NCBI RefSeq assembly: GCF_019345525.1 | Contig: NZ_JAHKRA010000021.1 | Coordinates: 1-60,098 of the forward strand | Reading direction: 5' to 3' | From: Flavobacterium sp. NKUCC04_CG | GTDB lineage: Bacteria > Bacteroidota > Bacteroidia > Flavobacteriales > Flavobacteriaceae | DNA: 60,098 nucleotides | In this document: piece after piece, positions 48,733-56,789 of the stretch | Numbering within the stretch: the first letter of the stretch is position 1 | Layout: the number at the start of each line of letters is the position of its first letter | Translations under genes and position numbers: made by a program | The notes under the pieces: generated by a model | What the model was told of the DNA's origin: nothing | Databases searched by the model: none | Seen by the model: only the letters and a program-made list of their open reading frames with translations

Positions 48733-49007
48733 AATAAATGCTTTAGTAATAAATTTAAAAATAAATAAATAAAACGACCTAAACAACCGTTAAATCATTA
48801 CAAGGCCACAATATATCAAAAAAAATGACAAGCAACGCAAATAAACAACTCCAATTTATGAAAAAATAACAAAAATAATCAATTATTGATGTGATATGGA
48901 AAATCATAGTCCTTTACACCGAATCAAAAATTACGGTTTTTGCGCCACAATAAACCGCCCCTTTTTCAGATGGCGTTCTACTCTTGAATAGCCATAAACG
49001 AGTCTTC
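48733..49007. other. Intergenic stretch, possibly with a short coding remnant
   Basis: AT-rich, no complete gene. Minus strand 48931-49005 reads a short open end (VYGYSRVERHLKKGRFIVAQ) that looks coding-like but has a stop on both sides and no start. I consider it a possible 3' remnant, not an active gene. Confidence 0.3.
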
Positions 49008-49048
49008 AAAAAAAAATCCCCATAACAACTTAAATTGCTATGGGGATT
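49008..49048 (-). terminator. Terminator of pheS
   Basis: aatccccata (49015-49024) pairs with tatggggatt (49039-49048). Beyond the hairpin on the minus strand there is a run of nine T. It lies about 20 bp after the pheS stop codon. Confidence 0.88.
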
Positions 49049-49066
49049 AAAAAAATATTTTAAAAT

Positions 49067-50086
49067 CTAAAAACTAGATTTGAATTGTTCTAAAAAGCGT
49101 ACATCGTTTTCGTAAAACATACGGATATCACTGATTTGGTATAACAACATCGCCATACGCTCAATACCCATTCCGAATGCAAAACCGTTGTATTCGTTTG
49201 GATCGATATTACAGTTCTTTAAAACGTTTGGATCAACCATTCCACAGCCCATAATCTCTAACCATCCCGTTCCTTTAGTGATGCGGTAATCGGTTTCGGT
49301 TTTCAGTCCCCAATAAATGTCTACCTCAGCGCTGGGTTCAGTAAATGGAAAATAGGAAGGTCTTAAGCGGATTTTAGACTTGCCAAACATTTCTTTTGTA
49401 AAATACAAAAGCGTTTGTTTTAAATCGGCAAACGACACATTCTTGTCGATATACAATCCCTCTACTTGATGAAAAATACAGTGTGAACGCGAAGAGATGG
49501 CTTCATTTCTAAAAACACGTCCCGGAGAAATCGTTCTCAAAGGCGGTTTAAATTCATCCATATAGCGCACTTGTACGGAAGAAGTATGCGTTCTCAATTG
49601 CATTTCCGGATTGGTCTGTACAAAGAAAGTATCCTGCATATCTCTAGCTGGATGGTATTCTGGGAAATTCAATGCGGTAAAATTATGCCAATCGTCTTCG
49701 ATTTCTGGTCCTTCTGAAACATTAAAACCAATATTGGAAAAGATGTCGATTACCTGATTCTTAACCAAGGATATCGGATGTCTCGAACCCAATACAATCG
49801 GACTTCCAGGACGGGTTAAATCGCCATAGTTTCCTTGTGAATCTTCTTTGGATTCCAATACCTCTTGAATAGATTTTACTTTATCCTCAATGGTAGTTTT
49901 TAATAAATTTATCGCTTGTCCAAATTCTTTCTTTTGATCATTAGGCACCGTTTTAAACTCGTTGAACAAGTCATTAAGGATTCCCTTTTTAGAAATGAAT
50001 TTAATTCGAAAAGATTCAAGCGTTTCTTTGTTATCGGCTGTAAAGCTCTGGGCTTCTCCAATAAACTCTTTTATTTTATCAATCAT
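49067..50086 (-). CDS. pheS: Phenylalanine-tRNA ligase subunit alpha
   Basis: 339 aa, normal length. It charges tRNA-Phe together with PheT. An N-terminal coiled coil (~1-90) is followed by the class II catalytic core: motif 1 region GFNVSEGPEIEDDWHNF, motif 2 RTISPGRVFRNEAISSRS, GCGMVDPNVLKNC and motif 3 GFAFGMGIERMAML. pheT is not adjacent, as is common in Bacteroidetes. Confidence 0.97.
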   Translation of the reverse strand: MIDKIKEFIGEAQSFTADNKETLESFRIKFISKKGILNDLFNEFKTVPNDQKKEFGQAINLLKTTIEDKVKSIQEVLESKEDSQGNYGDLTRPGSPIVLGSRHPISLVKNQVIDIFSNIGFNVSEGPEIEDDWHNFTALNFPEYHPARDMQDTFFVQTNPEMQLRTHTSSVQVRYMDEFKPPLRTISPGRVFRNEAISSRSHCIFHQVEGLYIDKNVSFADLKQTLLYFTKEMFGKSKIRLRPSYFPFTEPSAEVDIYWGLKTETDYRITKGTGWLEIMGCGMVDPNVLKNCNIDPNEYNGFAFGMGIERMAMLLYQISDIRMFYENDVRFLEQFKSSF

Positions 50087-50171
50087 TTTAAGTCAAGTAA
50101 AACGCAAATTTACGTCTTTTAAATTATACTGAAAATTATAAGCTTTAAAAAAAAATTATAAATTTATTATC

Positions 50172-50528
50172 CTATTCGATAATACCTCTTTCTATGAAAT
50201 AAGACACTATGGCCTCTTTCATCAACACCGATTGTTCGCCTGCTTTTAATGCTGGTAGTTGCTCCTTAACGGTATAATGCGGCCAACCGTCTTCATCAAA
50301 ACGTTCAAATTCATAATAACCATAAGGTTCTAACAAACGACAAATGGCAATATGCATTAAGTTTAACTTTTCGTCTTTTTTATATTTTTTATTCGGTTTC
50401 CCGAGTTCCTGTACTCCGATTAAATAAATAATCGCATCTAAATCTAATATATCGCCTTCTGCGAAACGGGTCGATAAAAAATTCACCACCAATTCCCATC
50501 GGACTTTTAACTGTTCGTCTCTAGCCAT
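50172..50528 (-). CDS. Conserved small protein of unknown function
   Basis: 118 aa without signal peptide. Compact acidic protein: ARDEQLKVRWELVVNFLSTRF, DLDAIIYLIGVQELG, and a C-terminal helix (SVLMKEAIVSYFIERGIIE). I recognise it only as a small protein conserved in Flavobacteriia. It lies upstream of pheS in the same direction (85 bp gap). Confidence 0.7.
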   Translation of the reverse strand: MARDEQLKVRWELVVNFLSTRFAEGDILDLDAIIYLIGVQELGKPNKKYKKDEKLNLMHIAICRLLEPYGYYEFERFDEDGWPHYTVKEQLPALKAGEQSVLMKEAIVSYFIERGIIE

Positions 50529-50608
50529 AATTCTGTTGAATATTTTACAAAGATACTACTTCCTTGTAAAACGAATTTATAATATCTTCGCATCAAATTG
50601 AGAAAAGG

Positions 50609-51121
50609 ATGTTACTAATAGATTTATTGTGTTTACTGGGGTTGGTTTATGGTTTTTACAAGGGTTTTTCCAACGGTCTTTGGGTATCAATCGCTTCCTT
50701 TGTTTCCTTAATCATCGGATTGATCGGTGCCATTAAATTTTCTACAATCCTCAAAGATTTTTTGGGATGGGAAACCAAAATGTTACCGCTAATTGCCTTT
50801 GTATTAACCTTTTTATTGGTCATAATTTTGGTACACCTATTGGCAAAAACCTTAACTCAATTGTCTAAAGCGGTTTTCTTAGGTGGTTTAAACCGCCTTT
50901 TTGGAGGTGTCTTTGAATTTTTCAAAGCGCTACTTATCGCCTGCATTGTAATGACGCTTTTCCTTAAGGTCAATTTCAACAACTTTATGGCCTCTCAAGA
51001 AACCTTAGACAAATCGTATTTATACAGCGTAAACAAAAGCGTATCCGAACATATACTCCCAAGTGTTTTTAAATTGTTTGACGAATTGTTTGCGCAGAGT
51101 ATGGAACAAATTACTTCATAA
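50609..51121 (+). CDS. CvpA family membrane protein
   Basis: 170 aa. Four hydrophobic segments: LLCLLGLVYGFYKG, LWVSIASFVSLIIGLIGAI, MLPLIAFVLTFLLVIILV and FEFFKALLIACIVMTLFL. The first loop (GFYKGFSNGLW) and GGLNRLFGGVFEF are family signatures. CvpA proteins are inner membrane proteins linked in E. coli to colicin V production. Confidence 0.88.
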   Translation: MLLIDLLCLLGLVYGFYKGFSNGLWVSIASFVSLIIGLIGAIKFSTILKDFLGWETKMLPLIAFVLTFLLVIILVHLLAKTLTQLSKAVFLGGLNRLFGGVFEFFKALLIACIVMTLFLKVNFNNFMASQETLDKSYLYSVNKSVSEHILPSVFKLFDELFAQSMEQITS

Positions 51122-51139
51122 TCATTTCGAAGTTTTTAT

Positions 51140-53629
51140 CTATCTATTAAATAAAGTTAACCCCAGCATAATGCCTTCTTTAGACATGCCGTTGTGCAAA
51201 CTGCGCACATAGTCTACACGTAAACCTCTAAATTTGCCAATACCGATATTGGAAAATCCGGCAGAGAATTCCTGATAGGGTTTTCGGTCGGTGGTGATGG
51301 CGTTGTGATAGCCCAATACCAGATTCCATTGCAAGGCATTTAACAACGGAATTTTATTCATAATAAAACCTTTGAAGTCGTGTTCTAAGTGGATCTCAGC
51401 AAAAGCTTTATTGGTACTCCACTCGTAATACGGCAATAAATTAAAAGCATTATTGTATTTGCCTTCCAAATTGACATGCGTCTGATTTCCATTAAAATGG
51501 TAGAAATCCATAAAGGCGATATCGTCGGCGCCAAAAAACTTCCCTGCTTTTAAATGATAACTGAAATCGCCTTTATTACTCCACGGCAATACTTGTTCCA
51601 CAGCAGCTGATAAGAAATCGTATTGATACGCCTTAACGGAACCAGCAAATGCCTTTTCATAATGTAGTGATAAAACGGGGTATTTGGAAGAGGAAATGTT
51701 TATCTTCTGATTGGGTTGTGAGATGTATTTCTGATTAAATCTAAAGGCAGCTCCTATTTTCGCTTTAAAGAGATGGTGCTTTTCAAAACCCGCCTCAGCA
51801 TAATTGGAAGCGTCTAATGGATTATTTGACGTATAAGATGCCTGGCGGTTAAAGATGACATAATCGGTATTATTAAACAAAGGCTTTCGTTGATTATACT
51901 CCAATGCTCCTGCAATCGCTATTCCGTTTGCAACCTCCTGGCTGTAGGTTGCATTGACGAACTCGCGGTTGTACAACTTCATATAATTGTCTTTAAACAA
52001 TAACGAGCTGACGGTATTTACCCATTTTGAAATCGGTTGCTGATCGTTGAATTGTTCAACCGTTGTTCCTCCACTAATGCTGATTTTTTTACGGTCTATA
52101 CTGTTAAATTGATGATGCGCCATTCCGACAACTCTCAAGCGATCTTCGGCAAAACCATAATTAAACAAAGTACCTATCTCGGTATTCGAACCCTTCTCTA
52201 AATTGGTCTTACGATATTTTAAACTCGTTCCAACATGCCATCCTTGTACGGTATTAAAGCCCGCTTCTCCAAATTCTAGTAGGCCGCCGTACTGGATACT
52301 ATATGCCTTGGGCGTATTTTTATAAATATAACCCGTCAAAATATCATTCCAATTTAAACGATTGTTTTTACGGTCCAAGCTATCCATATAAACCGCAGAG
52401 TTTTTGAGTAGTTTTATACTATCCTTGACCGTATAATCCTTTAACTCTTCTGTAGTCAACGGAATTTGTCGGTGTTGTTGCCAATAGGCGTCGCTCACTT
52501 TATTTGCTGCTGGATCAAAGGTAACCATTTCTTTAGAAAAGGTTTTAGGCGCAAATTGATCCACAAATTCATAATTGCTAAACACATAAGAAAACTTCGC
52601 TTTGAGTTTAACCCCAAACAATCCTCCAATAAAATCAATCGATTGGACATTTTTAATCCAATTATCCAACGAAGCTTGATAGCTGTAATTCTGCACCAAT
52701 TCCAATTTATCAATTATCGGTTCTTGCATCCGGTAACCCAATGCATCAAAAGCGACACCATAAATAGCCCAGCTCTCGTCAACAATATAAATATATCCTT
52801 CAAATACCGGCTCTTTATCGCGCTTCGGAGTTACCTTAATTCTATTGACAAGATGATCTCCTTCCAAAAAAGTGCCATCGAGTTTGTATTTATAGTAGCT
52901 AAAGGCATTTGATGCCAAGGGCGAAATCATCTTGACATCTACCCTTTGATTTAAGCTAATCGTCTCTTCATAAAAATCAAAAAAAGATTCTTTGGCGGTG
53001 TTAAAACTATAACCGTTATCATTACCACTAATTTTTGAAGCAATAATATGCTCGTTGAGTTTATCCGGTTTTTGATAGGCAATTTTCGACACGGTTTCCG
53101 ATAGGTAAATAACACTCGGATTTAGAGAATCTACTTTACTGACTTCCTCTTGTCCACTTATCGCAACACTAACCCGCTTGGGTAACTTTAAAAGGGTCAA
53201 ATTTCCCTTAGAATAAAAATCTACAGTAAATTTAGACGTATTTTTAGTGTTTAATTCCTTGTTTTTAATCGCACTTCGAATGATCTCATCGGCTCGATTT
53301 CCCCCTACCTGAATTACGATATCATGCATCATAAAATCTTCCTCCTGCATTTTTACATTTAAGACAACCAACTCCGTTTGCGCAGAAACGCGAAGTCGTT
53401 GGGTTTTATAGCCCAAATATTGAAAGTTTAGATAAACCGTTTCACCGCCTTGTTTATTTTGCAATTCGTATTCGCCCTTTTCGTTAGAGGCTGTACCTCG
53501 AGAAGTATTTTCTACTGTAATACTCGCATAGGCAATAGGTTGCCCTTTTTCGTCGGTTATTTTTCCTTTGATTTGGGCATATGACAACGCGCTAAACAAC
53601 AACATTAAACAGGTAAACTTAAAGCTCAT
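51140..53629 (-). CDS. DUF5686 outer membrane protein with carboxypeptidase-regulatory-like domain
   Basis: 829 aa. Signal peptide MSFKFTCLMLLFSALSYAQ. A CarboxypepD_reg-like domain (~20-110: GKITDEKGQPIAYASI, NEKGEYEL) leads into a long DUF5686 region containing DEIIRSAIKNKELNTKN and, near the end, barrel strands. It resembles large outer membrane proteins of Bacteroidetes with no assigned role. It stands alone and converges on cvpA. Confidence 0.83.
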   Translation of the reverse strand: MSFKFTCLMLLFSALSYAQIKGKITDEKGQPIAYASITVENTSRGTASNEKGEYELQNKQGGETVYLNFQYLGYKTQRLRVSAQTELVVLNVKMQEEDFMMHDIVIQVGGNRADEIIRSAIKNKELNTKNTSKFTVDFYSKGNLTLLKLPKRVSVAISGQEEVSKVDSLNPSVIYLSETVSKIAYQKPDKLNEHIIASKISGNDNGYSFNTAKESFFDFYEETISLNQRVDVKMISPLASNAFSYYKYKLDGTFLEGDHLVNRIKVTPKRDKEPVFEGYIYIVDESWAIYGVAFDALGYRMQEPIIDKLELVQNYSYQASLDNWIKNVQSIDFIGGLFGVKLKAKFSYVFSNYEFVDQFAPKTFSKEMVTFDPAANKVSDAYWQQHRQIPLTTEELKDYTVKDSIKLLKNSAVYMDSLDRKNNRLNWNDILTGYIYKNTPKAYSIQYGGLLEFGEAGFNTVQGWHVGTSLKYRKTNLEKGSNTEIGTLFNYGFAEDRLRVVGMAHHQFNSIDRKKISISGGTTVEQFNDQQPISKWVNTVSSLLFKDNYMKLYNREFVNATYSQEVANGIAIAGALEYNQRKPLFNNTDYVIFNRQASYTSNNPLDASNYAEAGFEKHHLFKAKIGAAFRFNQKYISQPNQKINISSSKYPVLSLHYEKAFAGSVKAYQYDFLSAAVEQVLPWSNKGDFSYHLKAGKFFGADDIAFMDFYHFNGNQTHVNLEGKYNNAFNLLPYYEWSTNKAFAEIHLEHDFKGFIMNKIPLLNALQWNLVLGYHNAITTDRKPYQEFSAGFSNIGIGKFRGLRVDYVRSLHNGMSKEGIMLGLTLFNR

Positions 53630-53810
53630 AGGTAGTTTGTGTTTTTAAGGTAAAATAGATGCTCTCGCCATACCGCTATGAAATTTGTCTTAAACAAACC
53701 CAAATACGGTAAGGATTCCGTAATTCTACAGACCGATTAAGTGTTAAATATAAACGAATATACTTCCCTTTAATAGGGTGTTAACTTAAATTTATAGATA
53801 AACTTTCGCC

Positions 53811-54512
53811 TTACATCGCTTTAAACCTTTTACTCGTAAGCGCCATCTCGTATTTTATCATCGGTTGGATGTGTTTTTTAAGTATATAAAAAAACAATAC
53901 AGTCAAAACCAGAGCCGCTGCTTTAATCAGATTTTGAAATTCTACGGTGACAGCACTCAACAACAGACGAAAAAGGTTCGTTAAACTTAGTAAAAGCGCC
54001 AAGGAGGTAATACCGTATATTTGAAGGGCTACGGATTCTATTAACCACTTTTTATTTGTTTTTTTCTGTTGTTTCTTAATCTTTCTGTGATATGCTATCA
54101 AATCAACAACCAAGATGATTCCCGAACCTGCAAAAACCCACAAAAAGAAATTGTTAGCATACGCACCTAATTGAATTGTAATAAAGTATATCAAAGCAGC
54201 TAAAGCCGTCGTAAGGACTATTTTTGGAAGGCCGAAAAAAGACTTAAAGGATTTCCAAAATTGCTGATAATAGTAGTGTTTTAACTCCCATTGTCGCTTT
54301 TCAACCAAAACAGTAAATCCAAAAACACCAAATTTATCAAATTCGCTTTGTAGAATTTCCTCAAAAGAAAAATCCGGTTTTAGGCTCCAATTTTGTTCAA
54401 TGGCAGTCGCCAAATGATCGACCAATTCTAATTGAACGTCGTAGTATTCAACAAAATGTTTGGCTGTAAATTGCTGTAACTCTTCGAAATCTACAGCTGT
54501 AAGTTGTCTCAT
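53811..54512 (-). CDS. Membrane protein of the PadR-linked pair, paralog B
   Basis: 233 aa. The N-terminal 80 residues are cytoplasmic with DVQLELVDHLATAIEQNW, followed by four to six membrane segments (IVLTTALAALIYFITIQLGA, FFLWVFAGSGIILVVDLIAY, LLLSLTNLFRLLLSAV). It overlaps paralog A by 4 bp (ATGA at 54509-54512) and lies behind a PadR regulator. Function unknown. Confidence 0.75.
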   Translation of the reverse strand: MRQLTAVDFEELQQFTAKHFVEYYDVQLELVDHLATAIEQNWSLKPDFSFEEILQSEFDKFGVFGFTVLVEKRQWELKHYYYQQFWKSFKSFFGLPKIVLTTALAALIYFITIQLGAYANNFFLWVFAGSGIILVVDLIAYHRKIKKQQKKTNKKWLIESVALQIYGITSLALLLSLTNLFRLLLSAVTVEFQNLIKAAALVLTVLFFYILKKHIQPMIKYEMALTSKRFKAM

Positions 54513-55174
54513 TGAATTTTAAGCGTTTTTTTTTCTATTATTAAACTTTTCTTCATCGTAAAATATCCCAATATCAAACGAATCAAAACGGCTAAGCCTA
54601 AAAATAAAGGTAGGTAGACCCCCCAGTCTAATCCAAAATCGCGTTGTCCAGAACCATAGGATAAGAAACTCAATGCCAAGAGATAGACATTAAAGCCCAA
54701 GCATGCGAGAACACTCTTTTTTACATATTCATTTAAAACGGTTTTTTGACTGGAATTAAAAATTAGTGAGATGGTTTCTGTCAAAATCAGCATATTTATA
54801 ATCAGTACGAGCAAAACACCATCTTTAATAACTTGGTCATCGACCTCATAGCCCCGTATGAGCAAAAAGACCGCTGTAGATACCACTGCAAAAACAGCGA
54901 GAAATTCTACATCCAATCGCCTCCATAATGCGGCAACCATTCGAGGTATGTTTTTATACATCCCCAATTTTTTGGTTTGCAGCTCTTTATGCCATAATTT
55001 AAATACCGTTTTCAAAGCCAAATCAAACGGCAAAGCCTCTTTGTAGATAAGCGCTTCCGTTTCTGAAGCGATATGATCCAAGATTTCCACTCTCAAATGA
55101 TCGTATTTGAGATTATATTTTTCCAGCAGTATCTCTTCAATGATACCGATTTGATCCGTGTTTAAACTTTTCAT
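54509..55174 (-). CDS. Membrane protein of the PadR-linked pair, paralog A
   Basis: 221 aa. Shares with paralog B an N-terminal motif (HLRVEILDHIASETEALI) and a C-terminal cluster of membrane segments (FLAVFAVVSTAVFLLIRGY, GVLLVLIINMLILTETISLI, YLPLFLGLAVLIRLILGYF). The start lies 1 bp behind the PadR stop codon, so the three genes form one operon probably repressed by the PadR protein. Confidence 0.75.
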   Translation of the reverse strand: MKSLNTDQIGIIEEILLEKYNLKYDHLRVEILDHIASETEALIYKEALPFDLALKTVFKLWHKELQTKKLGMYKNIPRMVAALWRRLDVEFLAVFAVVSTAVFLLIRGYEVDDQVIKDGVLLVLIINMLILTETISLIFNSSQKTVLNEYVKKSVLACLGFNVYLLALSFLSYGSGQRDFGLDWGVYLPLFLGLAVLIRLILGYFTMKKSLIIEKKTLKIQ

Positions 55175-55175
55175 G

Positions 55176-55511
55176 TTAAGTCAGTTTTAAATTTACTATC
55201 GACTGCATATTTTTAATAAAATTGTCGAGTTCCTCAATTAAATGATTGGTCTCTTTTACACCAGACTCTGTCAATTTATAATATTTTCGTATACGCCCAT
55301 CAACGCGCTCCAATTCTACATCTAGAAAACCTTCCGATTCCAATTTATGCAAGGCAGGATATAGCGCACCTTCTGTTAAATTCATTTCTCCAACCGTTAA
55401 TTCCTTCACTTTTTGAGTGATTTCATAGCCATACATCCTGCCATTTTGCTCCAATAATCGCATAATAACAGCATTTAAACTTCCTTTATATAATTGTTGT
55501 TGTTTTTTCAT
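55176..55511 (-). CDS. PadR family transcriptional regulator
   Basis: 111 aa. Winged-helix PadR protein: LNAVIMRLLEQNGRMYGYEI, LTEGALYPALHKLESEGFLD and RIRKYYKLTESG. PadR proteins repress genes by binding as dimers and releasing on ligand. It starts the operon with the two membrane-protein genes. The ligand is unknown. Confidence 0.93.
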   Translation of the reverse strand: MKKQQQLYKGSLNAVIMRLLEQNGRMYGYEITQKVKELTVGEMNLTEGALYPALHKLESEGFLDVELERVDGRIRKYYKLTESGVKETNHLIEELDNFIKNMQSIVNLKLT

Positions 55512-55654
55512 TTGTAGTCAATTAGGAATCCAAATATAAACAAAAAAACAATACCTATGAATTAGATGTATGTATTTTTAGCTAGAAACTAACATTTATC
55601 ATGAATTAAACTCGTTTTGGTTTCGTATTTTTGCGTTCAGTAAACTCATAAACT

Positions 55655-56704
55655 ATGTCAAGATTTCATTTATTAGCTATTAAAGAAGTTCGCAGAGAAA
55701 CCCCCAATTCAGTATCTGTACTGTTTGACGTTCCCGATAGTTTAAAAGCTGATTACACCTTTATAGCCGGACAATACTTAAATATAAAATACAAATTTGA
55801 AGATAAAGAAATCCGAAGAGCCTATTCGATTTGTAGTACTCCTAAAAGTGGCGAATTGCGCGTTGCGATTAAAAAAGTAGATAGTGGCGTTTTTTCTACT
55901 TTTGCGAATACTGAATTGCAAGTGGGTAACACCCTCGAAGTGGGTACTCCCGAAGGCCGTTTTATACTAGAACCTAATCCGAGTGCACAAAACAACTATG
56001 CTGCTTTTGTAGCTGGAAGTGGTATTACACCTGTGATGTCTATTATACAAACCGTTTTAGAAGAGGAGCCTAACAGCAGTTTTGTATTGATCTATGGTAA
56101 TAAGAAGGTTGAAGAAACCATTTTTCACGATGCCCTTCATCAATTGCAACAGAAATACATCAACCGCTTTTTTGTTCATTTCGTTTATTCCAAGGAACGC
56201 GAAGCAGAATCTTTGTTTGGGCGGATTGAGAAATCTGTTGTCAATTTTGTAATTAACAACAAACACAAGGAAAAGACGTTTGAGAAATTCTTTTTATGCG
56301 GACCTGAAGAAATGATCGACACCGTTAGTGCGGTTTTAAAAGAGCGCAACATCTCGGAAAAAAAGATTTTATTTGAGATTTTCACACCCAACAACGACGG
56401 TGCTAAACCGATTGATGCCGAGGGAACTGCTCGTGTTACCGTATTGGTTGACGACGAGGAAACCACTTTTGAAATATCGCGTAAAAACATTTTACTCGAT
56501 GCCTTACTTAAAGAGGGTATAGACGCCCCTTATTCTTGTCAAGGCGGTATTTGCAGTTCGTGTATGTGTCGCATCCAAAAAGGAACGGCAATCATGCAAA
56601 AAAACTCCATACTTACCGATAGTGAAATCGAAGAGGGTCTTATTTTGTCTTGCCAAGCCATAGTGACCTCCGATGAAATCTATATCGATTTTGACGATGT
56701 TTAA
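55655..56704 (+). CDS. Ferredoxin-type oxidoreductase (PaaE-like)
   Basis: 349 aa. FAD-binding domain with RAYSICS (~52-58), NAD-binding domain with GSGITPVMS, and a C-terminal plant-type [2Fe-2S] domain with Cys at 295, 300, 303 and 333 (CQGGICSSC ... LSCQA). This layout matches the reductase subunit of phenylacetate-CoA epoxidase and related reductases; no oxygenase partner is adjacent, so its substrate is open. Confidence 0.9.
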   Translation: MSRFHLLAIKEVRRETPNSVSVLFDVPDSLKADYTFIAGQYLNIKYKFEDKEIRRAYSICSTPKSGELRVAIKKVDSGVFSTFANTELQVGNTLEVGTPEGRFILEPNPSAQNNYAAFVAGSGITPVMSIIQTVLEEEPNSSFVLIYGNKKVEETIFHDALHQLQQKYINRFFVHFVYSKEREAESLFGRIEKSVVNFVINNKHKEKTFEKFFLCGPEEMIDTVSAVLKERNISEKKILFEIFTPNNDGAKPIDAEGTARVTVLVDDEETTFEISRKNILLDALLKEGIDAPYSCQGGICSSCMCRIQKGTAIMQKNSILTDSEIEEGLILSCQAIVTSDEIYIDFDDV

Positions 56705-56714
56705 CAACTAGTGA

Positions 56715-56771
56715 ATAGTGATTCGTGTGATTTTAGGTTTAACAAATAACTTAGGAAACACGAATCACTAT
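56715..56771. terminator. Long inverted repeat between convergent genes
   Basis: atagtgattcgtgt (56715-56728) is the exact reverse complement of acacgaatcactat (56758-56771), loop 29 nt. It lies between the reductase gene and the convergent 849-aa gene and may stop transcription from both sides. There is no T run, so another role is possible. Confidence 0.6.
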
Positions 56772-56789
56772 ATATTTTCCTACTGATTA

